Shown: positions 29,170 through 37,495, numbered from the stretch's first letter. The stretch: 64,000 bases of DNA from Hafnia alvei (GCF_964063325.1 NZ_OZ061316.1:45261-109260), one strand, 5' to 3'. The notes: a model not told the origin generated them from the sequence alone. Program-made: numbers and translations.

Positions 29170-29523
29170 CGTTTCTGACTCTGAGAATGACGCCTGTATT
29201 TTACCATAAAGGCAGATGATGTCCTTTATCCCTCATACAAGCATGATGAGTTAACCTATGCGTTTTGCTTTCTCTTCTCTCAAGTTTAAAGGGAGAAGGT
29301 ATGGGAAATAGCCCAACTTTGCCTATTCTTATCAAGAACAATAATCAGGGATTTTGGGGTAAGTTTGCGAGAATAGGATATGGAACGATCGAGCAACTTT
29401 TCAGCTAGTAACATCAGAAGCTATGACTAAATTAAAAACGGGGAATCTCTAGATGCCATTTTTTGTAAGCAGACTGCTGAGCCGAAGAGGACATAAAGAA
29501 AGAGTGTGGGAAACAGGCCAACT
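29170..29523. repeat. Intergenic region downstream of rep with inverted iteron-like sites
   Basis: Two sites match the complement of the origin iterons: 29300-29320 (TATGGGAAATAGCCCAACTT) and about 29504-29525 (GTGGGAAACAGGCCAACTTT). They lie downstream of rep in inverted orientation, as incC-type iterons do in plasmid F relative to repE. They may titrate the initiator and help control copy number. No gene is visible in this stretch. Confidence 0.55.
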
Positions 29524-30255
29524 TTAGCCGTTCCTGTCAACAATAGTGAAAATCAGTTTTCCATCTTCATTTTGTGTCATAGCTGCTTTTAACGGTGTGT
29601 TTTCGTTGATTTTCTTCAGCGCAGGGTTGAGGAATGTTCGCTTCATTTCTGCAAAATTGTTGCGCTGAGATTCTGGGAGAAGGAATCTATCGGACAACCA
29701 ATCTGGTGTTGTGATCCAAATACCAGATGAGCGGAATTGGCATAGACTTTCATATAAACGAATAACCCTTACACTATTGATTTTTCCGCAGTCATAAAGC
29801 GAATAAGTCGTGAACTGGCTCGTTAACCCCATCAAATAAGGCATGACTTTATAGTTAAATTCAATTTGCCATTTTCCCCTTCCCCGCTTCAACCCAGCTT
29901 CAGCCAACCATGGTCGTTTAACCTCTTCGAATTCACCTTCGCGAGGATAGAAAGTCACATTGCTGTCTGCTAGAGCACTTACACCTTTTTTAACGTCAGT
30001 GGAGGCGGTATCAACGCCAACCTTAAAAAATTTTTGGTAATCAGCCACCGTGATTGTGAATAACGGTGAAACAGATTCCGGCTCATCTTTTAAGTGGTAG
30101 CACTGCATCAAGCAAAGCCAAAGGACGCGCTTAGCTTGCAGAGGCAGGTAATACGCAGCTTCAGTCAATTCATTTGACTGACTGATATTTATCGGTTTTT
30201 TAGCAAGACGAGTGTTTTCAGTCATCGGCGTATGGGGTGAATTTGTAGTACCCAT
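29524..30255 (-). CDS. RepE-type replication initiator (Rep_3 family)
   Basis: A 243-aa plasmid initiator of the Rep_3 family, related to F RepE (251 aa). It has the two winged-helix domains: the N-terminal SQSNELTEAAYYLPLQAKRVLW and the C-terminal YESLCQFRSSGIWITTPDWLSDRF, plus PYLMGLTSQFTTYSLYD, the Rep_3 counterpart of RepE NPYLIPFFIGLQNRFTQF. It would bind the iterons at 30325-30434 as a monomer to start replication, and repress its own gene as a dimer. ATG 30255 has AAGG at spacing 8; the longer frame begins with a TTG at 30288 inside a palindrome, an unlikely start. Confidence 0.9.
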   Translation of the reverse strand: MGTTNSPHTPMTENTRLAKKPINISQSNELTEAAYYLPLQAKRVLWLCLMQCYHLKDEPESVSPLFTITVADYQKFFKVGVDTASTDVKKGVSALADSNVTFYPREGEFEEVKRPWLAEAGLKRGRGKWQIEFNYKVMPYLMGLTSQFTTYSLYDCGKINSVRVIRLYESLCQFRSSGIWITTPDWLSDRFLLPESQRNNFAEMKRTFLNPALKKINENTPLKAAMTQNEDGKLIFTIVDRNG

Positions 30256-30267
30256 ATACTGGCATGC

Positions 30268-30285
30268 CTTGTCGCTAGCGACAAG
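30268..30285. promoter_or_regulatory. Perfect 18-bp palindrome just upstream of rep
   Basis: CTTGTCGCTAGCGACAAG is its own reverse complement and ends 13 bases before the preferred rep start codon. RepE-family dimers repress their gene at inverted-repeat operators in this position, but the sequence is unlike the iterons. A role as operator for another repressor or as a leader mRNA hairpin that limits translation is possible. Confidence 0.55.
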
Positions 30286-30297
30286 CAAAATGAAAGG

Positions 30298-30580
30298 TTA
30301 TCCACTGCAGATTCAGAAAAATCAAACTTGGGGTATTTCCCATAGTAACTTGGGGCATTACCCATAATTACTTTGTGTATTACCCACATAAACTTGTGCT
30401 ATCTCCCATATGTACTAGGTGTGTTTCCCATAGATAAAGCCTGTAAGCCCAGTAGGGACGCGCCTCGCAGGCTTCCTAAAAAGCTTTAAAAAGAGAAAAA
30501 GATTAAAAATGTTATAAAAACAAGATTGTGGATAAGTGGATAACCTTAGGCAAATAAACTTGGGGTATTTCCCATAGTGG
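30298..30580. other. Iteron-type replication origin (ori2-like)
   Basis: The region has the parts of an F ori2-type origin: an array of five iterons (30325-30434), a sixth iteron copy (30557-30578), an AT-rich stretch (30483-30526) and DnaA boxes. A perfect DnaA box (complement TTATCCACA) is at 30527-30535, directly followed by a one-mismatch box at 30535-30543. A further one-mismatch box is at 30298-30306. It lies between rep and sopA, as in plasmid F. Confidence 0.85.
30325..30434 (+). repeat. Five tandem 22-bp iterons
   Basis: Units begin at 30325, 30347, 30369, 30391 and 30413 with no spacers, sharing the pattern (A/T)ACTTGGGGTATT(T/A)CCCATA. A sixth, identical to the first, lies apart at 30557-30578. 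The 22-bp period puts all Rep binding sites on the same face at two helical turns. Confidence 0.9.
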
Positions 30581-30699
30581 CCATATCGGCAAAAATGTGA
30601 ACGTGCCCAGTTGAGCATCGAGACTTTTACGCTTCCTCGCCGGCTCGCTCGCAACGCTCGGTCACTGGCTGCGGCGAGCGTTGATATTCAATTTCAATA

Positions 30700-30760
30700 T
30701 ATTTGCGTTATTTAAGTTGTTTTGCGTGTTTTTTGGTGTTTTACTATAAAAACGCAAATA
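30700..30760. promoter_or_regulatory. Probable sopAB operator/promoter
   Basis: An inverted repeat TATTTGCGTT (30700-30709) and AACGCAAATA (30751-30760), with a further TTTGCGT at 30721, lies directly before sopA. F sopA represses its operon at CTTTGC-type repeats near the promoter; these TTTGCG elements are good counterparts. Confidence 0.55.
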
Positions 30761-30777
30761 ACATAGAGATAATACTT

Positions 30778-31944
30778 ATGGATCTAAAGTCAACTCTTGA
30801 CCGCTGTATTGAGCGTGGGCAGTTCATGACTCAAGAAATTGCTAAATCGCAGTTTGGTAATGACAGCCCTGCCGCTCGAACAATTACTCGGCGCTGGCGT
30901 ATTACTGAAGCTGCTGAACTTGTCGGAGTGACACCTCAAACGATCCGTAACTATGAAGACTCAGGCAAACTGCCGCCTCCTGAGACAGCTATGATTGGCC
31001 GTGTTGAGCAACGAACTGGGTATTCCATTCAGCAAATTAATGATATGCGGGATGTGTTTAAAACAAGATTATCCAAACCAGAAGGCGAAAACCCTGTTGT
31101 TCTTGCGATTGCAGCTCATAAAGGTGGTGCATACAAGACATCAACGTCTGTTCACATTGCTCAATGGATGGCGTTGCAAGGGCTGCGAGTTTTATTGATT
31201 GATGCGACCGATCCCCAAGCGACGGCCTCCTTATATCATGGCTATGTTCCAGACTTGCATATACATGAAGAAGACACTTTATTGCCTTATTACCTTGGAC
31301 AACGAGATGATGCTGCCTATGCGATAAAGCCAACTTGTTGGCCAAATCTTGAAATCATACCGTCTTGTCTTGCTGTGCATCGTATTGAATCGGAAATTTA
31401 TAGCTTGCACGACCAGGGGAAATTACCTGTCGCTCCTCATCTTTTATTACGAGCGGCCATTGAGTCAGTCTGGGATAGCTATGATGTTGTGGTGTTAGAC
31501 AGTGCACCAAATTTAGGAATCGGAACTATCAATGTTGTGTGCGCTGCTGACGTTATCGTAGTGCCTACTCCGGCGGAACTTTATGACTATGTTTCCACGT
31601 TACAATTTTTCACCATGCTTAGAGATTTAATGTCGAATATTGATCTCAATGGTTTTGAGCCTGATGTACGCGTTTTAATTACTAAATTTAGTAATGCGAT
31701 CGGTAGTCAGTCCCAATGGATGGACGATCAGATAAGGAATGCATGGGGAGGAATGGTGCTGAAAGAAGTTGTACGCGTGACGGACGAAGTCGGGAAAGGC
31801 CAAGTACGAATGCGTACTGTATTTGAACAGGCCGCTAACCAGCGATCAACACCCGCGGCGTGGCGTAATGCGGTTTCTATTTGGGAGCCTGTTTGCGCAG
31901 AAATTTTCAACCGGTTAGTTAAACCTCGTTGGGAGAATGCATAA
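30778..31944 (+). CDS. sopA: ParA/SopA-type partition ATPase
   Basis: A 388-aa ParA-type (type Ia) partition ATPase, the same length as F SopA. An N-terminal MerR-like HTH (AAELVGVTPQTIRNYEDSGKLPPP, residues about 45-70) binds the operator; the Walker box follows as the deviant ParA motif AAHKGGAYKTSTSVH, then LLIDATDPQA (Walker A') and VVLDSAPNLG. It binds the nucleoid in the ATP state and positions plasmids together with SopB. I chose ATG 30778, since the longer frame from 30703 runs through the operator. The stop overlaps the sopB start (TAATG). Confidence 0.95.
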   Translation: MDLKSTLDRCIERGQFMTQEIAKSQFGNDSPAARTITRRWRITEAAELVGVTPQTIRNYEDSGKLPPPETAMIGRVEQRTGYSIQQINDMRDVFKTRLSKPEGENPVVLAIAAHKGGAYKTSTSVHIAQWMALQGLRVLLIDATDPQATASLYHGYVPDLHIHEEDTLLPYYLGQRDDAAYAIKPTCWPNLEIIPSCLAVHRIESEIYSLHDQGKLPVAPHLLLRAAIESVWDSYDVVVLDSAPNLGIGTINVVCAADVIVVPTPAELYDYVSTLQFFTMLRDLMSNIDLNGFEPDVRVLITKFSNAIGSQSQWMDDQIRNAWGGMVLKEVVRVTDEVGKGQVRMRTVFEQAANQRSTPAAWRNAVSIWEPVCAEIFNRLVKPRWENA

Positions 31945-32906
31945 TGAAAAGGCAGCCCGTATTACGCAACGCACCTTCTATAAATTTTGATGATGCTAAA
32001 CCGGCGATCGGCAATGTAGAATCTCCGGTATCTGCCCCAGCCGTTAGTCAGCTTGCTTCTCGAGTGAGTGGCATGAAAGGCAATACGATAGTATTGCCGG
32101 TAGCGGGTAAGGATGTCACGTTCGCGCTGAAAATTGTTTCTGCTTCTGATGTTGAAGACAAGACTACCGTTTTTGGTGGGAATGAACGTAATCAAGCATT
32201 GTTATGTGAATCATCATTAGACGACCTGATCCCTTCATTTTTAACAGCCGGTCAGCAGATCCCCGCGTTTGCCCGCGAGCATAACGGCAATATTGAGGTG
32301 GCTGATGGAAGTCGTCGTCGTAAGGCTGCAATACTTACAGGAAGCGACTATAAAGTTTTAGTCGGTAACCTTACAGATGAACAAATGTTATGGTTATCTC
32401 AAATTGCTAATGATTATCGCCCAACGAGTGCTTATGAACGCGGTCTGCGTTACGCTCAACGGCTAACATCTGAATATGAAGGTAATATTAGTAAGTTGGC
32501 TGAGGCTGAGCATATCTCACGCAAAATTATTCAGCGTTGTATTAAAACAGCTGATCTGCCACTTAAAACTATTCAGCTGTTTGCGAATCCGAATGAGTTG
32601 AGTGCACGCAGTGGCGAAGCATTAAATAGAGCTTATGAGAAGAACATTGATGCGCTGAAGTTGGTTACTCATAAGCTTATGAAGCAAAAACAGGAAGGTC
32701 GTCAGTTTACTACGGAAGAATTGATCGCCGCGTTGATGCCTGAGAGAAAACAGTCAGAGAAAATTCACAAAAAGAACTTTGGCAAAAATATAGAAGCGAA
32801 ATATTCAAAAGACAGTGTATCTTTCCATCTCAAATCTGCACCAGAGCCTTTGGTTAAACAAATTGAAGCGCTCTTGTATACCTATGCGAAAGAAGATTCT
32901 TTGTAG
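31944..32906 (+). CDS. sopB: ParB/SopB-type centromere-binding protein
   Basis: A 320-aa protein (F SopB is 323 aa). It has a ParB N-terminal CTPase-type domain (LLCESSLDDLIPSFLTAGQQIPAFARE, ADGSRRRKAA), an HTH (NISKLAEAEHISRKIIQRC) that reads the sopC repeats, and a C-terminal dimerisation part. Start ATG 31944 has GGGAG upstream and overlaps the sopA stop, so translation is coupled. It would bind the repeats at 33012-33251 and stimulate the SopA ATPase. Confidence 0.95.
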   Translation: MKRQPVLRNAPSINFDDAKPAIGNVESPVSAPAVSQLASRVSGMKGNTIVLPVAGKDVTFALKIVSASDVEDKTTVFGGNERNQALLCESSLDDLIPSFLTAGQQIPAFAREHNGNIEVADGSRRRKAAILTGSDYKVLVGNLTDEQMLWLSQIANDYRPTSAYERGLRYAQRLTSEYEGNISKLAEAEHISRKIIQRCIKTADLPLKTIQLFANPNELSARSGEALNRAYEKNIDALKLVTHKLMKQKQEGRQFTTEELIAALMPERKQSEKIHKKNFGKNIEAKYSKDSVSFHLKSAPEPLVKQIEALLYTYAKEDSL

Positions 32907-33011
32907 TGCCTGAATGAGATCAAAATAAGGCGGGATATGCGTCCGCCTTTGCTCAGTACATGTCTATTGTTTCTAGCCCATCCTTCATATATCCCCTCCC
33001 CTTTCCAAATC

Positions 33012-33251
33012 TGGGCTATGGTCCAAACCTCTCATGTTGGCATTGGATATTCAAGTGGGACCGTGGTCCCAATCACCGACATCGGCGTTGAATATTTAAG
33101 TGGGACCGTGGTCCCAATCACCGACATCGGCGTTGAATATTTAAGTGGGACCGTGGTCCCAATCACCGACATCGGCGTTGAATATTTAAGTGGGACCGTG
33201 GTCCCAATCACCGACATCGGCGTTGAATATTTAAGTGGGACCGTGGTCCCA
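33012..33251 (+). repeat. sopC: sopC-type centromere: five 45-bp repeats plus a degenerate sixth
   Basis: The 16-bp palindrome TGGGACCGTGGTCCCA occurs at 33056, 33101, 33146, 33191 and 33236, exactly 45 bp apart, with the spacers identical between copies. F sopC has twelve 43-bp repeats around TGGGACC..GGTCCCA palindromes. A decayed copy (TGGGCTATGGTCCAA) is at 33012, 44 bp before the first. This is the SopB binding site; ORFs running through it are artefacts of the repeat. Confidence 0.93.
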
Positions 33252-33333
33252 ATCACCGAGATACCAACTTAACCTGCAAGTTAATATTGAAACTGAAACC
33301 GCTTTGTTTGAGGTAAGGAGGGCACATAAAAGT

Positions 33334-33399
33334 ATGTCAAAGATGATTTCGGACCTAAACAATGATGTGGTAGCTATACTGAAAGGCAACAAAGGTTGA
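33334..33399 (+). CDS. Possible 21-aa peptide after sopC
   Basis: ATG 33334 opens a 21-codon frame (MSKMISDLNNDVVAILKGNK then G and stop) behind a perfect AAGGAGG (33315-33321), but the spacing of 12 bases is long. I do not recognise it. It may be a real small protein or the end of a lost gene whose frame continues upstream (ALFEVRRAHKS). Confidence 0.25.
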   Translation: MSKMISDLNNDVVAILKGNKG

Positions 33400-33406
33400 T
33401 GAGTTC

Positions 33407-34126
33407 TTATCGAATTAAAGCTAACGGTAGCTCGGACCACTTTGTTGTATATGAGGGTGAAAGTAATTCCCGCTTCATCCTCCAGCCTTTCTCAATACCC
33501 TGTCCGCCAAACCATATTTTTCCGACACCTGTGCTATTAATGCGATCGACAACTTTCATCAGTTGTCCACCGTTCGCGCGCGGCAGCGTCTCATCAAACA
33601 TGTCTATCTGGCCTGGACGACTGCAGAAATCATTGAGCATGATGCCCGCCTTTTGATAGCGATATCCATCCCGCCAGATTTGAGACAGCGCTTTCATCGC
33701 TGCAGCGACAATATCGCGCGTATCCTGTGTTGCCAACATCATGACCTGATTGGCACTGTTGCCGTACTGCGGCTCGTTGGCATACGGGCTGGTACGCAGA
33801 AACATGCTAACGTGGCGGCAATACTGCTTTTCCTCACGCAGCTTCTCAGCAGCACGTTCGGCGTACTGACATACCGCTTGTTTCATGTCCTGCAGCTGCG
33901 TGATGCGATCTCCAAAACTACGGCTGCAGATGATTTGCTGTTTTGCCGGCAGCGCCTCAATCGATATACACGGTATACCGTTTAACTCTCGAATGGTTCT
34001 CTCAACAACGACGCCAAAGGTTTTTTTCATCAACTGCAAGTTAGCGTCAGCCAGCTGCAGGACTATTTCAATGCCCATCATGCGAAGTTTTGCTGACAGC
34101 TTGCGGCCGCTCCCCCACACCTCGAT
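33407..34126 (-). pseudogene. umuC-like DNA polymerase V, C-terminal fragment
   Basis: About 238 codons of a UmuC/ImpB-type Y-family polymerase remain: VWGSGRKLSAKLRMMGI (the helix-hairpin-helix after the palm), TFGVVVERTIRELNGIPC, SRSFGDRITQLQDMKQAV and MLNDFCSRPGQIDMFDE, as in UmuC. The palm domain with the catalytic acidic residues is missing, cut off near 34130 where IS91-type sequence begins. No umuD is present. The fragment cannot be an active polymerase. Confidence 0.85.
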
Positions 34127-34133
34127 GGTTAGG

Positions 34134-35570
34134 AAACTGAAAGTTGTTTTTACCCTGTTTTCCGGGCGTTAGCTTCTTATGCTGATGAGCGATCCTCTGT
34201 TTTATCCGGCTGCGGTTGTATAAATTCACAGTGCTTCGGTGGTTTATTATTCAATTTTATGAATTTTAAGCAGATCTTCCCTATGCCGCCTGTTGTAACC
34301 ATCGTCGTTTCTTAAATTCCTGACGCCGCATCTCCAGTAATTTGTCTGCCCTGATACCCGCTTCCGCACAGTTGAAGACCATTCTGCTGCCACACAGCAC
34401 ACACTGGTACGGATCTATCCGGGTAAACTGCTTCATCAAAGACGCAAAGCCTGGTTTTGGCGGTTTCTCCTTCTCCTTTATGTCCAGTGCCGCATACACC
34501 TCCGACAGTAAAGTCCCCCGTTTCCGGTTGGCCAGAAAGCCGTAATACCGCACCATTTTAAAATGTCGTGAGGGGATATGGCTGATATAGCGCATCAGCA
34601 TCTCCTCCTGGCTCAGATATTGGATTTTATGCTGACCTGTCCGGTGGTCATAGTAATGATGAACCACTGTCCCGCCACTGTAGTGGCGTAATTTGGAGGC
34701 TGCAACAGGTGGCCGTTTCAGGTAACGGCCGAGATAATTGACGTTTTGCCGTGCGTGCTTTGTCTTCTTGGCAAAGTGAATTTTCCATCGCCGCTGATAT
34801 TGTGATTCTAAAAACAGGCACCATTCCCTGTAGTCGCGGATATGCCTGTAGCCTGCGGCGGCTAAATCCAGCGAAGCATAGTGCTGACGAAGCAGGGCAA
34901 TGACAGCCTGACGCCAGTAACGCTCAGCCACCTTTTTTTTAAAGAAAACTGAGCGCCAGACGCCGTGTTTGCGGCATAACCCGCCACGGGTGACGGATAA
35001 ATGGATATGCGGATGCTGGTTAAGCTGGCGTCCGTAAGTGTGCAGGGCGGCAAATAGCCCGATTTCAATGCCCATTTTTTCCGCCCATTTCAGGAGGGTA
35101 TAGGCAGCACAAGCAAACAACTGATTGAGTAACGGCCAGTTAAGATTAAACGCCGGCCAGAGTTTATCGGGCAAGGTAAAGGTGATGTGCTGCCATTCGC
35201 AGTCGGGGAGGATGTGTTGCTGCTCTGCTATCCATTGCTCGGTGGCTTTCATGCCGCAGGCGCTGCAGCCTTTACTTTTGCAGCTCTGACAGAAATATTT
35301 GGTGTGGGTGCAGTGAGCAGACTCACAGCAATAACGGCGTATCCCCATGGCACCGGTGCCGCAGGCAAGCATGCGCTCAATGACCAGTTTGGTCCATTCG
35401 GGGATAGTATGACCGCGATTGATGAGAAGACGATCCCAGCCGTCATCAATCTGAAAGAGGAGTTTTGCGGGGCGAGGAATATACATGCACCGGATTATAA
35501 CGGGAGATGGTTACTGAAAACAGCCATTGACTTACAGAGTCTTAGCTCCGCCGCAGGCGGCTATTGTTCT
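34134..35570 (-). mobile_element. IS91-family element
   Basis: This contains a full IS91-type transposase gene. The right end is set at 35570 by comparison with the remnant at 41275-41561: the two agree up to TGTTCT and differ directly after it. The left end is near 34134, where the umuC reading frame stops abruptly. IS91 elements move by rolling-circle replication without terminal repeats, and can carry adjacent DNA along. Confidence 0.7.
34281..35486 (-). CDS. IS91-family rolling-circle transposase
   Basis: A 401-aa Y2-type transposase. An N-terminal zinc-binding domain (CTHTKYFCQSCKSKGCSACG, residues about 58-80), the HUH motif in HPHIHLSVTRGG (about 160-170) and Y2 region around NVNYLGRYLKRPPVA are visible. 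Near the C-terminus is CVLCGSRM. The protein nicks DNA and starts rolling-circle transposition. It looks intact. Confidence 0.92.
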   Translation of the reverse strand: MYIPRPAKLLFQIDDGWDRLLINRGHTIPEWTKLVIERMLACGTGAMGIRRYCCESAHCTHTKYFCQSCKSKGCSACGMKATEQWIAEQQHILPDCEWQHITFTLPDKLWPAFNLNWPLLNQLFACAAYTLLKWAEKMGIEIGLFAALHTYGRQLNQHPHIHLSVTRGGLCRKHGVWRSVFFKKKVAERYWRQAVIALLRQHYASLDLAAAGYRHIRDYREWCLFLESQYQRRWKIHFAKKTKHARQNVNYLGRYLKRPPVAASKLRHYSGGTVVHHYYDHRTGQHKIQYLSQEEMLMRYISHIPSRHFKMVRYYGFLANRKRGTLLSEVYAALDIKEKEKPPKPGFASLMKQFTRIDPYQCVLCGSRMVFNCAEAGIRADKLLEMRRQEFKKRRWLQQAA

Positions 35571-35759
35571 TTAGCATTTGATGATGATGGTTGGCAGGTT
35601 AATCCACTGATGGCACGTCTAAGTGGTCGTGTGGCTGACCTTGAAGGACTGCTAAATCTTTGTGGTTGGCAGGCGGAAACAGTGTGTGATATTTCCCTGC
35701 CTCATCAGTATGTGTTGATGGTCAGGCGGGGAGAAAAGAGTGGTAAATTGAATAATTAA
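35571..35759 (+). pseudogene. C-terminal gene fragment beside the IS91 element
   Basis: Directly after the IS91 boundary an open frame reads LAFDDDGWQVNPLMARLSGR, ADLEGLLNLCGW and ISLPHQYVLMVRRGE, ending at 35759. The residue pattern looks like real protein, and the frame runs into the IS without a start, so it is probably the 3' end of a gene cut by the insertion. I do not know the family. Confidence 0.5.
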
Positions 35760-35896
35760 TAGTCAAAATAATGTCATTACATGGAAACCTTCAGCGGTTC
35801 GTCGTCGTTAGTGGTGATAGACAACTTGAAAGTTGGACGTTTCTCTGATGTTGATACCGTTATTAAGCCAATTACGAAAATTTCGCGGGGGATTTT

Positions 35897-36232
35897 GTGA
35901 CAAAAAAATATTATATAAATAATATGTTTTGGGGATACTTTATGGCTGCTTGTATTCTTTACGCCAGTTATGGAGATGATGAGCCTAAAATGATTGCACT
36001 AAGAATCTTTGGTTTGGCTAGTGCTATTCTATTTCCTGTCTCTCGGTTTCTAATAGAGAAAGCAGCGCTTAGATATACGAAAAAAGAATTTTGGGAAACA
36101 GGTTTTTTTAAGGATGGTGTGCCAAAAACATATTTAATGACTTTGTATTTTATTTTTATTTTTATGACATCAATTCCTATTTGTGTTCTTTCTGTTTTTT
36201 TTGAAATAAAAAAATTGACCGCTAAAATATAG
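35897..36232 (+). CDS. Colicin E1-type immunity protein
   Basis: A 111-aa inner-membrane protein with three hydrophobic segments, of the same size and pattern as the colicin E1 immunity protein (113 aa; compare KYYINNMFWGYFMA with E1 RYYIKNILFGLY). It would protect the host by blocking the pore of the colicin encoded next door. GTG 35897 is preceded by GGGGGA. It is convergent to the colicin gene, as immunity genes of pore-forming colicins are, and is expressed constitutively from its own promoter. Confidence 0.88.
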   Translation: MTKKYYINNMFWGYFMAACILYASYGDDEPKMIALRIFGLASAILFPVSRFLIEKAALRYTKKEFWETGFFKDGVPKTYLMTLYFIFIFMTSIPICVLSVFFEIKKLTAKI

Positions 36233-36238
36233 CGGTCA
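36216..36238 (-). terminator. Terminator between the colicin and immunity genes
   Basis: An 8-bp stem TGACCGCT/AGCGGTCA with loop AAAATAT. Read on the minus strand the stem is followed by a run of T, so it is a good intrinsic terminator for the colicin transcript. It overlaps the end of the immunity gene. Confidence 0.75.
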
Positions 36239-36248
36239 TACAATCAAA

Positions 36249-37325
36249 TTAAAGCCCAATGAACTTATTTGCCTCGTCAACTATTGTCTCGTTAACTAAC
36301 GCCCCAACCCCAGCCATAATCAAACCATAACCTAAAATACCTATAGGCCCACCCAATACAGCACTGAATGCTAAGGCGGTAACATGGGTTGCAGCTAGCC
36401 CTACTGCAATAGCTTCAGTTTTAACATAAAGAGATCTCCAATTATCAGTTTTCACTGCTTTGTATAATTCCGTAAACCAATCAGTTATATCGATAGCTGG
36501 GCCAACCCAACCTAGTCCTTTGCTGAACTTGGCTATATTTTTTGCGGCTTTTCCTACATCCATAGACTCCAAAGCCTTGGCGATAGCTTCGCGATCTTTC
36601 GCATTGATTTTTTTGTTAATGTTAGCCTTGTGTTTTTCATAAGATTTCAATGCATCTTCTACATTGCGGATCTTTTTACCTTTAGCTTGATCAGCTAATA
36701 ACTTAGCGAGCTTCTCGGCTTTTTCTCCGTAAACCTTAAAAACCTCTTTATAGAAATCTGCAGTAAATTTAACAGCGTCCTTAACTGCTTCTTTTTCATT
36801 GTTAATGGCATCCCTAACCTGTTTTTCCGCGGTTCCTTTATTATATTTAAAACTTTTAAGCGGGCTCCAACGAGTATCATCACTAGGTTCATAATTAACA
36901 TACGCGGTATCAATGAGCTTACCCGTACCATCAAAAGTCAATTTGTAAACATGACCTTGAACATGAGTAATATAAGAGTGCCATGCTGAGTTTTCTGATT
37001 TAACCTCAATAACGGTCCATTTTGGAGGGTTTAACTGCCAGCTAGCATCTCCAATAGGTGGGAATCCTCCCGTGTTAGGATATTTACCCGTGTTATATTC
37101 TGGGATGGCAACTGAGCCCCCGCCGTTACCATGACCAGAACCACCACCCCAGTTGATACCAGCTCCCCCTTGACCTACTTCCTGTCCACCGGTGATTGTA
37201 ATATGTGGATGGTTGTCCCAATATCCACCACCAGAATCAGGTCCACCTTTTCCTGACGTTCCATTAATGCTGCCGCCGGAATCATGTGCCCCACTGTTGT
37301 GGTCTTTACCGTCTCCACCGCTCAT
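36249..37325 (-). CDS. Pore-forming colicin (E1-type pore domain, E2/E3-like N-terminus; alveicin-like)
   Basis: A 358-aa bacteriocin. Residues 1-90 are glycine-rich (MSGGDGKDHNSGAHDSGGSI), like the Tol-dependent translocation domain of nuclease colicins E2/E3. A short middle part (about 95-165) is the likely receptor domain. From about residue 180 it is nearly the colicin E1 pore domain (KFTADFYKEVFKVYGEKAE, QAKGKKIRNVE, NINKKINAKDREAIAKALES), ending with the hydrophobic hairpin (AVGLAATHVTALAFSAVLGG, GIGYGL-like ILGYGLIMAGVGALV). It would depolarise the inner membrane of relatives. ATG 37325 has AGAGG upstream. It is SOS-regulated through the LexA boxes at 37361. I recall the Hafnia alveicins as similar chimeras; this is not verified. 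Confidence 0.93.
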   Translation of the reverse strand: MSGGDGKDHNSGAHDSGGSINGTSGKGGPDSGGGYWDNHPHITITGGQEVGQGGAGINWGGGSGHGNGGGSVAIPEYNTGKYPNTGGFPPIGDASWQLNPPKWTVIEVKSENSAWHSYITHVQGHVYKLTFDGTGKLIDTAYVNYEPSDDTRWSPLKSFKYNKGTAEKQVRDAINNEKEAVKDAVKFTADFYKEVFKVYGEKAEKLAKLLADQAKGKKIRNVEDALKSYEKHKANINKKINAKDREAIAKALESMDVGKAAKNIAKFSKGLGWVGPAIDITDWFTELYKAVKTDNWRSLYVKTEAIAVGLAATHVTALAFSAVLGGPIGILGYGLIMAGVGALVNETIVDEANKFIGL

Positions 37326-37360
37326 AGTCTTTTCCTCTTTGACTGAACTTAATTAAATAA

Positions 37361-37390
37361 CTGTATATAAACACATTGGTATATATACAG
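37361..37390 (-). promoter_or_regulatory. Overlapping LexA (SOS) boxes of the colicin promoter
   Basis: CTGTATATAAACACAT (37361-37376) and the overlapping ATTGGTATATATACAG (37375-37390) form a double SOS box, with CTGT at one outer end and ACAG at the other, 35 bases before the colicin start. Double boxes are typical of colicin genes and give tight repression until DNA damage. Confidence 0.8.
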
Positions 37391-37495
37391 TTATCGAGCA
37401 TATTGTAAGCAGGTGGTATCGTCAATACAATTTGTGTGGTAATTTTATATACAGTGCAAAAGAGTAATAAAATGATTTAATATCAAGGATTTAAC

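Noticed and set aside
33032..33272. Open frames on both strands with a repeated 15-residue motif, and the possibility of a CRISPR array
   Set aside because: The repeats have a fixed 45-bp period with identical spacers and contain the sopC palindrome directly after sopB; the ORFs exist only because 45 is divisible by three.
35187..35570. N-terminal part of a 190-aa plus-strand frame
   Set aside because: It is antisense to the IS91 transposase; only the part after 35570 looks like a true gene fragment.
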